From: UBA1952 sp965246765
GTDB lineage: Bacteria; Bacteroidota; Bacteroidia; Chitinophagales; Chitinophagaceae
Reading direction: 5' to 3'
DNA: 64,000 nt
Assembly: GCA_965246765.1 (NCBI GenBank)
Contig: CBDFFJ010000002.1
Location: forward strand, 310,001-374,000
The position numbers and the translations under genes are program-made. Below are positions 7,291-14,957 of this stretch, in pieces (positions within the stretch are counted from its first letter, which is position 1; every line of letters begins with the position of its first letter). The notes under the pieces are model-generated. The model was not told the origin of the DNA and did not search any database. It saw only the letters and a program-made list of their open reading frames with translations.

Positions 7291-7887
7291 GTAACCTATC
7301 CGGTGATGGAGCATTTTTATACGCTTCAGGGGGAAGGTTTGTATAGCGGGCAGTCGGCGTATTTCATCCGGCTTGGCGGCTGCGATGTAGGCTGTGTGTG
7401 GTGCGATGTAAAGGAAAGCTGGGACGCGGATGAGCACCCGCACATGAGTGTTGAAGAGCTTATAATGGTAGCGTCGGCTCATCCGGGCCGCATTGCAGTG
7501 ATAACCGGCGGCGAGCCCCTAATGCACGATTTGTCCCCGCTTACAGATGGTTTGAAAGCAGCAGGTTTCCGGACGCATATTGAAACTTCCGGCTCCTCTC
7601 CGCTTAGTGGCGGGCTGGATTTCATCACGCTTTCGCCCAAGAAATTCAAAGCGCCGCTGCCGGAAGCCATGCAGGCCGCCGACGAGCTGAAAGTGGTCGT
7701 CTTTCACAAAAGCGATTTTGCATTTGCCGAACAACACGCCGCACATGTCCGCAAGGATTGCACGCTTTACCTCCAGCCAGAATGGAGTAAGTGCGAAAGC
7801 ATCACGCCGCTGATTATTGATTACATAAAGACGAATCCGCGCTGGCGGCTTTCTTTGCAGACACACAAGTACATCAATATTCCTTAA
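7276..7887 (+). CDS. queE: 7-carboxy-7-deazaguanine synthase
   Basis: Radical SAM enzyme of queuosine precursor synthesis: converts 6-carboxy-tetrahydropterin to 7-carboxy-7-deazaguanine. Seen: YPVMEHFYTLQGEGLYSG, the radical-SAM cysteines as C-x3-C-x2-C (CDVGCVWC), and ITGGEPLMH for SAM binding. Family members carry the YP before the first in-frame ATG (7306), so the start must be upstream; the only candidate is TTG at 7276, inside a heptamer repeat. The start is therefore uncertain. No other que genes are in the window. Confidence 0.93.
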   Translation: MNFALVTYPVMEHFYTLQGEGLYSGQSAYFIRLGGCDVGCVWCDVKESWDADEHPHMSVEELIMVASAHPGRIAVITGGEPLMHDLSPLTDGLKAAGFRTHIETSGSSPLSGGLDFITLSPKKFKAPLPEAMQAADELKVVVFHKSDFAFAEQHAAHVRKDCTLYLQPEWSKCESITPLIIDYIKTNPRWRLSLQTHKYINIP

Positions 7888-7888
7888 C

Positions 7889-7978
7889 GGGTTGGAAGTT
7901 GGAGGTTGGAGGAAAAAGGCACCCCAACCTCCAACCTCCAACCTCCAACCTCCAACCTCCAACCTCCAACCTCCAACC
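7889..7978. repeat. Heptamer repeat (AACCTCC)7 with an inverted partner, between queE and uppP
   Basis: Left arm 7889-7912 holds three 7-base units (GTTGGAA, GTTGGAG, GTTGGAG). Right arm 7926-7978 holds seven perfect AACCTCC units plus a partial one, ending immediately before the uppP ATG. The arms are complementary, so the queE-uppP transcript could fold here. If translated, the right arm reads as repeats of PTSNLQP, which explains a spurious upstream extension of uppP. Confidence 0.92.
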
Positions 7979-7980
7979 AA

Positions 7981-8778
7981 ATGACCTGGCTGCAATCCAT
8001 TATCACCGCCATCGTAGAAGGCCTCACGGAGTTCCTGCCTATCTCTTCCACCGCGCACATGAAGTTTGCGCAGGCGCTGATGGGCATTGACCCGAAGGAT
8101 TCCTTCGTCAATATGTTTGACATTGTCATACAGCTCGCGGCTATTCTTGCTGTGGTGGTACTGTACTGGAAGAAGTTCGTCAATTTCCGCGGCTGGGCTT
8201 TTTATGTGAAGCTGATTGTTGCTGTTATTCCGGCGCTTGTTGCAGGTGCATTGCTCAAAAAGCACATTGACGGCGTGCTTGGCAACATTCAGATTATCGC
8301 CATCATTACCGTGATTGGCGGCGTGGTGCTTCTTTTTGTAGATAACTGGTTCACCCGCTCTAAAGTGGACAGCGAGGAAGGCATTACCAACGGCACAGCC
8401 ATGAAGGTTGGCTGCTTCCAGATTCTGTCCATCGTCTTCCCCGGCCTCAGCCGCAGCGCGGCAACTATCATCGGCGGGATGGCATCAGGATTAACGCGGC
8501 GCGTGGCGGCCGAGTTTTCATTCTTTCTGGCCGTGCCTACAATGGCGGCGGCCACGGCTAAGGAGCTTTACGATACTTACAAGGAAACGCCGGAAGCGCT
8601 GCACGATTCCAACCTTGGGATGTTGGGCCTTGGCTGTGCCGTATCATTCATCGTATCTCTGATAGCCATTCGCGGATTTATCACTTACCTGCAAAAGCAT
8701 GGTTTTCTGGTGTTCGGCATCTACCGCATTATTGCGGGCCTGGCCATTCTGGGGCTGATTTGGGCAAAAGTGATTTAA
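7981..8778 (+). CDS. uppP: Undecaprenyl-diphosphatase
   Basis: Integral membrane phosphatase (BacA family) that dephosphorylates C55 undecaprenyl diphosphate to recycle the lipid carrier for peptidoglycan and O-antigen. 265 residues. Seen: N-terminal WLQSIITAIVEGLTEFLP-ISSTAH, the catalytic glutamate region in VEGLTEFLP, and the second conserved block FPGLSRSAATIIGG. About eight hydrophobic segments. The start at 7981 fits the family; an open frame continues upstream only because the heptamer repeat contains no stop. Ends one base before the convergent ald stop. Confidence 0.96.
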   Translation: MTWLQSIITAIVEGLTEFLPISSTAHMKFAQALMGIDPKDSFVNMFDIVIQLAAILAVVVLYWKKFVNFRGWAFYVKLIVAVIPALVAGALLKKHIDGVLGNIQIIAIITVIGGVVLLFVDNWFTRSKVDSEEGITNGTAMKVGCFQILSIVFPGLSRSAATIIGGMASGLTRRVAAEFSFFLAVPTMAAATAKELYDTYKETPEALHDSNLGMLGLGCAVSFIVSLIAIRGFITYLQKHGFLVFGIYRIIAGLAILGLIWAKVI

Positions 8779-10014
8779 CTACGATTGCGAAGCCAGCAGC
8801 AGGTCAAGATCCGTGTACTTAATGCCGAAGCGTTTTGCAATGGGCGCGTTGGTTACGCAGCCTTTGTAGAGATACACGCCGTTGCGGATGCCGCTTTTTA
8901 ATTGAATGAGGCCTTCCACGCCGCCACTGTCCGCGCTTTCCAGCAAGAGCGGCATCAGTACATTGCTTACCGCGCGCGATGCCGTCCGCGAAACGCCGGA
9001 AGCGATGTTAGGCACACAATAGTGAATCACGTCGTACTTCTTAAAAGTGGGCTGCTCATGTGTGGTGGTATGCGATGTCTCAAACACGCCGCCGCGGTCG
9101 ATGCTGATGTCCACAATCACTGAACCAGCCTTCATATTCTGCACCATCTGCTCGCTTACTATCACCGGCGTCATACCGTTTACAGGCTTTAAAGCGCCTA
9201 CTGCTACGTCTGCAATCATCAGCTCTTCCGCAAGCGTCACCGGCTCTATCACGGAAGTAAATAAGCGCGCGCCAACATTGTTCTGCAGCCGCATCAGGCG
9301 ATAAATGGAGTTGTCAAAAACCTTCACTACCGCGCCAAGGCCGAGCGCTGTTCGCGCGGCAAATTCTCCCACGACGCCGGCGCCGATAATCACTACGATT
9401 GCCGGAGGCACACCGGAGATACCGCCAAGCAGGATGCCTTTGCCCTGCTGCACATTGCTCAGATATTTCGCCGCCGTAAGGATAGCAGAAGAGCCTGCAA
9501 TCTCGCTCATGGAACGCACGATGGGATAGTTGCCCGCATCATCTTTAATAGACTCAAACGCGATGGCGATAATCTTCTTGTGCACGAGCGCCCGCACCAT
9601 TTCCGGCTTCAGCAGCGGCATATGGATGGGCGAGAATACAACCTGATTCGGCTGCAGCCAATCCACCTCATCCTCGGCAATCGGCGCGCTCTTGATGATG
9701 GCAGTTGCCTTATAGACTTCTGCCTTATCATAGACGATGCGCGCACCGGCATTGCTGTAGTCCACGTCAAAGTAAAAAGAGCCTTCGCCCGCACCATGCT
9801 CTACGCACACGTCGTGTCCGTTGTTTACCAGCACCGAAACCGCTTCAGGCGTAAGCGCCACGCGCGCTTCCTGGAAAGACGATTCCTTTGGAATGCCGAT
9901 GAAGAGTTGTTTTTTCTTCGGAATAATCTCCAGCGTCTCCTCTAAAGCGACATAGGAAAACGAGGGAGAAATGAATGGTCTTTTAGCCGGGCCTTGTTCC
10001 ACGCGAATGCTCAA
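8779..10014 (-). CDS. ald: Alanine dehydrogenase
   Basis: NAD-dependent oxidative deamination of L-alanine to pyruvate and ammonia. Seen: FIGIPKESSFQEARVALTP (residues 38 onward; conserved Lys/Arg substrate-binding area), the NAD-binding VVIIGAGVVGEFAARTA, and the late motif VDISIDRGGVFETSHTTTHEQP. About 35 residues precede the usual enzyme start, an N-terminal extension also seen in Bacteroidota homologues. A possible -7 box TACTTTTC lies at 10021-10028 on this strand. Convergent with and directly abutting uppP. Confidence 0.93.
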   Translation of the reverse strand: MSIRVEQGPAKRPFISPSFSYVALEETLEIIPKKKQLFIGIPKESSFQEARVALTPEAVSVLVNNGHDVCVEHGAGEGSFYFDVDYSNAGARIVYDKAEVYKATAIIKSAPIAEDEVDWLQPNQVVFSPIHMPLLKPEMVRALVHKKIIAIAFESIKDDAGNYPIVRSMSEIAGSSAILTAAKYLSNVQQGKGILLGGISGVPPAIVVIIGAGVVGEFAARTALGLGAVVKVFDNSIYRLMRLQNNVGARLFTSVIEPVTLAEELMIADVAVGALKPVNGMTPVIVSEQMVQNMKAGSVIVDISIDRGGVFETSHTTTHEQPTFKKYDVIHYCVPNIASGVSRTASRAVSNVLMPLLLESADSGGVEGLIQLKSGIRNGVYLYKGCVTNAPIAKRFGIKYTDLDLLLASQS

Positions 10015-10112
10015 TTTGGAGAAAAGTACAACGCCTTTTCGGAATCGCGCACAATCGTGAAAGAATGGTTAGGATGGCATCTTGTTTGCAAGTACCGTAG
10101 CCATGTCCGCCC

Positions 10113-10120
10113 TACATTTG
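10113..10120 (+). promoter_or_regulatory. -7 box upstream of rpoN
   Basis: TACATTTG, 37 bases before the rpoN ATG in the ald-rpoN divergent gap. A TTTG lies at 10085-10088, but the 24-base spacing is longer than the usual 19-21. Confidence 0.4.
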
Positions 10121-10157
10121 TCCGCAACCGAATGAGTGAAGCAAGAGCATACAAGAC

Positions 10158-11675
10158 ATGATAAAGCAATCGCAGCAACAGCGCCTCTTACAGCGGCTTT
10201 CGCCGCAGCAGATTCAGATAATGAAGCTGCTGCAGGTGCCTACTGCCAACCTGGAAGAACGCATCAAGGAAGAGCTGGAGGAAAACCCCGCGCTTGAATA
10301 CGGTGAGGAGGGCGAGGAGAGCGGCGACGAGCTTTATAAGTCCGATGAGAGCGAAGGCGCTGCAGCCGATGAATACAGCGGCGAGGATGATAGTCCTGGC
10401 GATGTAGAGCTGAGCGACGACAGCGCCGATAAAGTAGATTTAGACGATTACCTGCGCGGCGAGGACAGCGGCGAATACGGAGATTACGGCAGCGATGATT
10501 ATGGCAGCGGCGCCGACGAAACCGACCGGCAGGCAATGCCCATTCGTCTGGAAAGCTCCTTCCACGAGCATCTTTTAGACCAGCTTGGCATGTTGGATTT
10601 AGACGAACGGCAGCAAGCCATTGCAGAGCAAATAGTCGGGTCTATTGATGATGATGGCTATCTGCGCCGCGAGGTTCACGCCATTGTGGATGATCTCGCT
10701 TTTGCCCGGAATATCTCAACGGATATTGAAGAGGTGGGCGGCATACTGGAACGCATCCAAATGAGCTTTGACCCGCCCGGCACAGGCGCCTGGACCCTTC
10801 AGGAATGCCTGCTGCTGCAACTGAAGCGCCTGCCGAAAACATCCGAAACCGAAGCCGCAATCACGCTGCTCTCCAAGCACTTCAACGAGTTTATCAAGAA
10901 GCACTATGAGAAAGTGCAGCGACAGCTCGGCGTGGACAGCGTGACCTTTAAGCAGATTATCACGCTCATCACGCGGCTTACGCCGAAGCCCGGCGGCGCT
11001 TATGGAAGCGTAAATAAAGCGGAGAGCTACATCATCCCCGACTTCTTCGTCTTTAATAATGCGGGCAAGCTGGAGCTGACGCTCAACTCGCGCAATGCGC
11101 CGGAGCTGCGCGTGTCGGAAGGCTACCGTGAGATGATGAAGGCCTACGACCGCGGCGATAAAAAAGACAAGCGCCAGAAGGAAGCGGTGCAGTTTATCAA
11201 GCAAAAGCTGGATGCCGCCAAGTGGTTTATAGACGCCATCAAGCAGCGCCAACACACTTTGCTGCACACGATGCAGGCCATCATTGACATTCAGCACGAG
11301 TTTTTCCTGACGGGCGACGATACGACCCTGCGCCCAATGATTCTGAAGGATGTGGCGCAAATCACGCACTTAGACATTTCTACCGTCAGCCGCGTGGCTA
11401 ACAGCAAGTATGTACAGACGGAATTTGGTACTTACAAGCTCAAATATTTCTTCTCGGAAGGCCTGCAGACAGACAGCGGCGAGGAAGTAAGCACCCGCGA
11501 GGTAAAGAGCATTCTCAATTCCCTTATTACCGGCGAGGATAAAAAGCATCCGCTCTCCGACGACCGCCTGACGGAACTCTTGCAGGAGAAAGGCTACAAT
11601 ATCGCACGGCGCACCGTTGCGAAGTATCGCGAACAGCTTAACCTGCCCGTTGCGCGGCTTCGCAAGGAGCTATAA
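10158..11675 (+). CDS. rpoN: RNA polymerase sigma-54 factor
   Basis: Alternative sigma factor that needs AAA+ activators and recognises -24/-12 promoters. 505 residues. Seen: glutamine-rich region I (RLSPQQIQIMKLLQVP, residues about 14-29), a long acidic region II (residues about 45-125, rich in D/E/G/S), core-binding and HTH regions, and near the end the RpoN box ARRTVAKYREQLNLP that reads the -24 element. No bacterial enhancer-binding protein is in the window. Followed by a strong bidirectional terminator. Confidence 0.97.
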   Translation: MIKQSQQQRLLQRLSPQQIQIMKLLQVPTANLEERIKEELEENPALEYGEEGEESGDELYKSDESEGAAADEYSGEDDSPGDVELSDDSADKVDLDDYLRGEDSGEYGDYGSDDYGSGADETDRQAMPIRLESSFHEHLLDQLGMLDLDERQQAIAEQIVGSIDDDGYLRREVHAIVDDLAFARNISTDIEEVGGILERIQMSFDPPGTGAWTLQECLLLQLKRLPKTSETEAAITLLSKHFNEFIKKHYEKVQRQLGVDSVTFKQIITLITRLTPKPGGAYGSVNKAESYIIPDFFVFNNAGKLELTLNSRNAPELRVSEGYREMMKAYDRGDKKDKRQKEAVQFIKQKLDAAKWFIDAIKQRQHTLLHTMQAIIDIQHEFFLTGDDTTLRPMILKDVAQITHLDISTVSRVANSKYVQTEFGTYKLKYFFSEGLQTDSGEEVSTREVKSILNSLITGEDKKHPLSDDRLTELLQEKGYNIARRTVAKYREQLNLPVARLRKEL

Positions 11676-11682
11676 GAAATAG

Positions 11683-11712
11683 AAAAGCCATCTTGAGGAG
11701 ATGGCTTTTTTG
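11683..11712. terminator. Bidirectional terminator between rpoN and the zinc-ribbon gene
   Basis: AAAAGCCATC, 7-base loop, GATGGC followed by a T-run on the plus strand, with an A-run on the left that gives a T-run on the minus strand. Serves both convergent genes. Confidence 0.85.
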
Positions 11713-11728
11713 TTGGCAATTGTAAAAC

Positions 11729-12487
11729 TTAGATTTTCACCTTCACGCTGTCGCTCAGGTCATTGTCCACCAGGATGCGCCCGCAGTGCTCGCACACCAC
11801 AATCTTCTTGCGCTGCCGGATTTCGCTCTGGCGCTGTGGCGGGATGACGTTGAAGCAGCCGCCGCAGGAGTCACGCAGCACAGGAACCACAGCAAGGCCG
11901 TTCGGATATGAGTTGCGGATACGCTCATAAGCGCTCAGCATACGCGGGTCAACGTGCTCGCGGGCAGTACCGCTTTCCTTCGCCAGCTTCTTTTCTTCCT
12001 TTTCAGTATCGGCGATAATTTTTTCCAGTTCCTTGCGCTTGCCGGCTGCGGTTTCTTCCAGCACGCCAATACGCTCTTCGGTGCGGGTCTTTTGCGCGCG
12101 GCGCTCGCCCTGCTGGAATTGTGCATCCTTGATGTGCTTGTCGCGAAGCTGCATTTCCAACTCCTGCATTTCAATTTCCTTGTTCAGCGCCTCGGCCTCG
12201 CGGTTGTTCTTGACATTGTCAAGCTGCTTTTCGTACTTCTTAATCAGCGCGCCGGCGTCCTTTTTTCCTTCGCCTTCCTTCGCGATGTACTCGTCAATGG
12301 AGCCCACCTCGGCGTCAATATTGGAAATGCGGGTTTGCAAGCCGGCGATTTCGTCTTCCAAATCCTTTACCTCCATCGGCAGCTCGCCTTTGAGGGTTTT
12401 GATTTCATCGCTTTTGGAGTCAATCTTTTGCAGCGTCAGCAGCGCCACAAGCTTTTCTTCAACGGAGAAGTCTTTTACGGTAGCCAT
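11729..12487 (-). CDS. Coiled-coil protein with C4 zinc ribbon (DUF164 family)
   Basis: 252 residues: a long charged coiled-coil (about residues 35-180, rich in E/K/Q heptads) followed by a C-terminal zinc ribbon with two cysteine pairs (CGGC and CEHC). This is the architecture of the zf-RING_7/DUF164 family, whose members are thought to bind nucleic acids or ribosomes; role unproven. Lies 9 bases downstream of the nif3 gene in the same direction, a pairing common in Bacteroidota that implies a shared process. Both ends are well defined. Confidence 0.92.
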   Translation of the reverse strand: MATVKDFSVEEKLVALLTLQKIDSKSDEIKTLKGELPMEVKDLEDEIAGLQTRISNIDAEVGSIDEYIAKEGEGKKDAGALIKKYEKQLDNVKNNREAEALNKEIEMQELEMQLRDKHIKDAQFQQGERRAQKTRTEERIGVLEETAAGKRKELEKIIADTEKEEKKLAKESGTAREHVDPRMLSAYERIRNSYPNGLAVVPVLRDSCGGCFNVIPPQRQSEIRQRKKIVVCEHCGRILVDNDLSDSVKVKI

Positions 12488-12496
12488 ATTTTTATA

Positions 12497-13597
12497 TCAG
12501 CAGAAATAATTTACGGGATTCGTCCGCACTTCGGACACGTGGAGCGCGAAAGTAGGCATTTTTCGGGCTATAATACGGCGCAGCAACTCCGGCGTGTATT
12601 GCTCGCTTTCCCAATGGCCGATATCGGCGATAATGATGCTGCTGTCCGCGTCAAAAAACTGGTGATACTTGTAATCGGCAGTAATAAAAATGTCCGCGCC
12701 CGCCGCGATCGCTTCTTTAAGCAGGAAAGAGCCCGAGCCGCCGCAAAGCGCCACTTTTTGAATCGGCTTTCCGCGCATTGCGGTATGGCGGATGCAGGCT
12801 GTGTTCATATTGGCCTTGAGAAAACAGAAAAACTCCATTTCCTCCATCGGTTGCGGCAGCGTGCCCACCAGCCCGGCGCCCAACTCCTGATTGGCGTTGT
12901 GCAAATGGATAAACTCAAAAGCCACTTCCTCGTAAGGATGCGCGTCAAAAAGTGCCTTCAGCACCTGCGCCTCCTTGTGCTGCTGCACCAGCACTTCAAT
13001 CTTCACCTCGTCCACCCATTCCCGCGGCCCGCCCGCCTTCCCGATTTCCGGATTGGCGTTCGCATCCGGCTTGAAGGTGCCGGTGCCGGGTGTGTTGAAG
13101 GAGCATTCTTTATACTTGCCTATATCGCCTGCGCCTGCGGCAAAGAGGGCTTCCCGGACTTTTTCGGCCGCGCTTTGCGGCGCGAAGGTGTAGAGCTTGC
13201 GCAGCGTTGTGCGCATCATCTGGAGGATGGAAGTCTTTTCCAGCCCAAGCTTTTCAGCGATGATGGCATTGACGCCGGCACGGGCATTGTCCAGATTGGT
13301 ATGGGCGGCGTAGAGCAAAACATCATTCTTAATGGCTTTTTCCACGACGCGCTCCACATAGTTTCTGCCAGTAAGGCTTTTCAGACCTGAGAAGATGATT
13401 GGATGGTGGGCCACAATCATATTGCAGCCGCGCTCCAGCGCTTCGTCAATAACAGCTTCGGTAATGTCCAGTGTCAGGAGTACGCCGCTTACTCCTGCAT
13501 TTCGGTCGCCAACTTGCAGACCGCTGTTGTCGTAGCTTTCCTGATACGTGGGATGAGCGAAGTCTTCTAAAACGGCGATGATGTCGGTGGCACGCAT
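12497..13597 (-). CDS. Nif3-like dinuclear metal centre protein (YbgI/YqfO family)
   Basis: Toroidal hexameric protein with a two-metal site; annotated in databases as GTP cyclohydrolase I type 2, but the reaction is uncertain. Seen: metal-ligand motifs MIVAHHPIIFSGLKS (about residue 60), AHTNLDNARAGVN (about residue 98), and the C-terminal DIGHWESEQ. At 366 residues it carries the middle insert of PII/CutA-like fold (KIEVLVQQHKEAQVLKALF... HPYEE) seen in YqfO-type members. Promoter-proximal gene of a pair with the zinc-ribbon gene. Confidence 0.93.
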   Translation of the reverse strand: MRATDIIAVLEDFAHPTYQESYDNSGLQVGDRNAGVSGVLLTLDITEAVIDEALERGCNMIVAHHPIIFSGLKSLTGRNYVERVVEKAIKNDVLLYAAHTNLDNARAGVNAIIAEKLGLEKTSILQMMRTTLRKLYTFAPQSAAEKVREALFAAGAGDIGKYKECSFNTPGTGTFKPDANANPEIGKAGGPREWVDEVKIEVLVQQHKEAQVLKALFDAHPYEEVAFEFIHLHNANQELGAGLVGTLPQPMEEMEFFCFLKANMNTACIRHTAMRGKPIQKVALCGGSGSFLLKEAIAAGADIFITADYKYHQFFDADSSIIIADIGHWESEQYTPELLRRIIARKMPTFALHVSEVRTNPVNYFC

Positions 13598-13616
13598 GAG
13601 GGAAAGGATTAGGCTG

Positions 13617-13624
13617 GAAAGTTA
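13617..13624 (-). promoter_or_regulatory. -7-like box of the nif3/zinc-ribbon operon
   Basis: TAACTTTC on the minus strand, 19 bases before the nif3 ATG; one mismatch to TAnnTTTG. Confidence 0.35.
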
Positions 13625-13643
13625 AGCCTGCTCCTGCGTTAGC

Positions 13644-14096
13644 TTACTCGTCGCGGGACAGCAATGACACGATGGCCGTAGCTAACAGCGCTCCGCCAAG
13701 ATACCAGCCCATCGTCATCACCTTTGTCTTGCCGCTGCGCGTGGTGGTGGATGCATCCAAGTTTAATGGCTCGGGCAGCATGATAGCCCCAAGTCCGGCA
13801 GCAATGCCGAGGCCAGTGCCGAGCGTCCATTTACTCGTTTTGCTCTTTCCGGCAAGGCTAAGCACGGAGTAATAGAGTGCGTTGCTAATCAGGTCTGCGG
13901 CCATTGTGCCCCAGTAGAGTTGTGTTTTTGGCGGCGTATTCATTCCAGCAGCATTCAGCACTTTCTTACCGGCGTCCATACCCAGTTTCTCCAGGCGTGG
14001 TGCTTTGGAGGAGATACGGCGGACGCCTTCGTTGAGCAGGGTAACAGCGGCTGCGCCGATAAGGCCGGAGAGGAGAGATTTCGGATAAGTAGGCAT
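13644..14096 (-). CDS. Unrecognised small membrane protein
   Basis: 150 residues, family not recognised. Seen: an N-terminal hydrophobic stretch (residues about 8-22, LLSGLIGAAAVTLLNEGVRR), a loop with KAPRLEKLGMDAGKKVL, and about three further hydrophobic segments (around LYWGTMAADLISNALYYSVL, the Gly-rich LGTGLGIAAGLGAIMLP, and WYLGGALLATAIVSLL). Basic and hydrophobic, so inner-membrane location is likely. Stands alone between nif3 and the exported methyltransferase-like gene, same direction as both. Confidence 0.7.
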   Translation of the reverse strand: MPTYPKSLLSGLIGAAAVTLLNEGVRRISSKAPRLEKLGMDAGKKVLNAAGMNTPPKTQLYWGTMAADLISNALYYSVLSLAGKSKTSKWTLGTGLGIAAGLGAIMLPEPLNLDASTTTRSGKTKVMTMGWYLGGALLATAIVSLLSRDE

Positions 14097-14133
14097 GATG
14101 CGGTTTTGCTACGCTATTGAAAAGGTTATGCCA

Positions 14134-14829
14134 TTATGCTCTGATGAAGTGATAGCACGCCACCTGCACCTTCACGCCGCGCAGTTTCTCCCGGCTGGCA
14201 ACCCTCGTCTTCAGGTGCCGGAAGCCCGCGCCTGTAAATCTTGCCAGCAGCTCCGATTCCACGCTCACGTTGTGCGGACAATCCTTTCGCCGCACACTTA
14301 CTGTTGAAGATGTAACCTCCATCACATAGAGCGTTCCGCCCGGCGCCGTTATCCTTGCCAGTTCCGCAGCCATAGCCGCAGGTTTGGTTATCTCGTGGTA
14401 GGTGTTGATGAGAAAGATTTTTTGGAATGTCGTGGACGGCAGCGTTGTGGAAGAATCATTTCCGATGACGATGTGCGTGGTGATGTCCTCCGGCTGGCGG
14501 CCGGAAAGGCCGGCGTAATAATTCATCACCGATGCGACCTGTCGCTGCCTCAGGCAAAGGGTATCAATGTCTTCAAGCGTTATGTCCACATCACGGCAGA
14601 AGAGCGAGAGCCAGCCGGGCAGGTGTGCGCCGCTTGCGCCGATGTCGGCAATGTGCTCTCCGGGGGCACAATGCAGGGTGTCAAAGTAGGCGACGAGTTC
14701 CTTTTGAGCGTCTTCAACGGAGCGGTACAGGTTGGTGCAGCCGGTCATCTTCATGCGTGCCAGCTTCGCTGATGAAAGCTGCGGCAACAGGCAAAATGAG
14801 AGCAATAAAAGGCAGAGATGACGATGCAT
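14134..14829 (-). CDS. Methyltransferase-fold protein with a signal peptide
   Basis: 231 residues. The first 20 or so (MHRHLCLLLLSFCLLPQLSSA) are a clear signal peptide with an SSA cleavage site. The rest looks like a class I SAM-dependent methyltransferase: motif I as HIADIGASGAHL, an acidic residue after strand 2 (ITLEDID), a central strand with FLINTYHEIT, and the post-III GGTLYVMEV. An exported SAM-type enzyme is odd because the periplasm is not known to hold SAM. Alternatives: a misjudged start (an internal Met at residue 26, MKMTGC, would give a cytosolic form), or a fold reused for another purpose. Confidence 0.75.
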   Translation of the reverse strand: MHRHLCLLLLSFCLLPQLSSAKLARMKMTGCTNLYRSVEDAQKELVAYFDTLHCAPGEHIADIGASGAHLPGWLSLFCRDVDITLEDIDTLCLRQRQVASVMNYYAGLSGRQPEDITTHIVIGNDSSTTLPSTTFQKIFLINTYHEITKPAAMAAELARITAPGGTLYVMEVTSSTVSVRRKDCPHNVSVESELLARFTGAGFRHLKTRVASREKLRGVKVQVACYHFIRA

Positions 14830-14872
14830 GGCCTAAAGAACGCTACGACTGCGGAATATGTTATGAAAGCAG

Positions 14873-14897
14873 AAGACCGGAGTTAAACTCCGGTCTT
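14873..14897. terminator. Terminator-like hairpin downstream of the acyl-CoA dehydrogenase
   Basis: AAGACCGGAG..CTCCGGTCTT, near-perfect stem with a T-run (TCTTTTG) on the plus strand only. A second GC hairpin (GGTCaGGCCGCT..AGCGGCCcGACC) lies at 14912-14956. Together they separate the ACAD gene from the next leftward gene. Confidence 0.55.
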
Positions 14898-14957
14898 TTG
14901 TCCTTACCAAATCGGTCAGGCCGCTACACCTGCTGAATAAGAAGCGGCCCGACCGGG

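Noticed and set aside
7926..7978. Possible CRISPR array
   Set aside because: The units are 7 bases with no spacers between them.
7899..7980. N-terminal extension of UppP reading PTSNLQP repeats
   Set aside because: It is the translated heptamer repeat; the family start (MTWLQSI) is at 7981.
11954..13390. 478-residue open frame on the plus strand
   Set aside because: It lies antisense over the zinc-ribbon and nif3 genes, has no recognisable domain and mirrors their codon structure.
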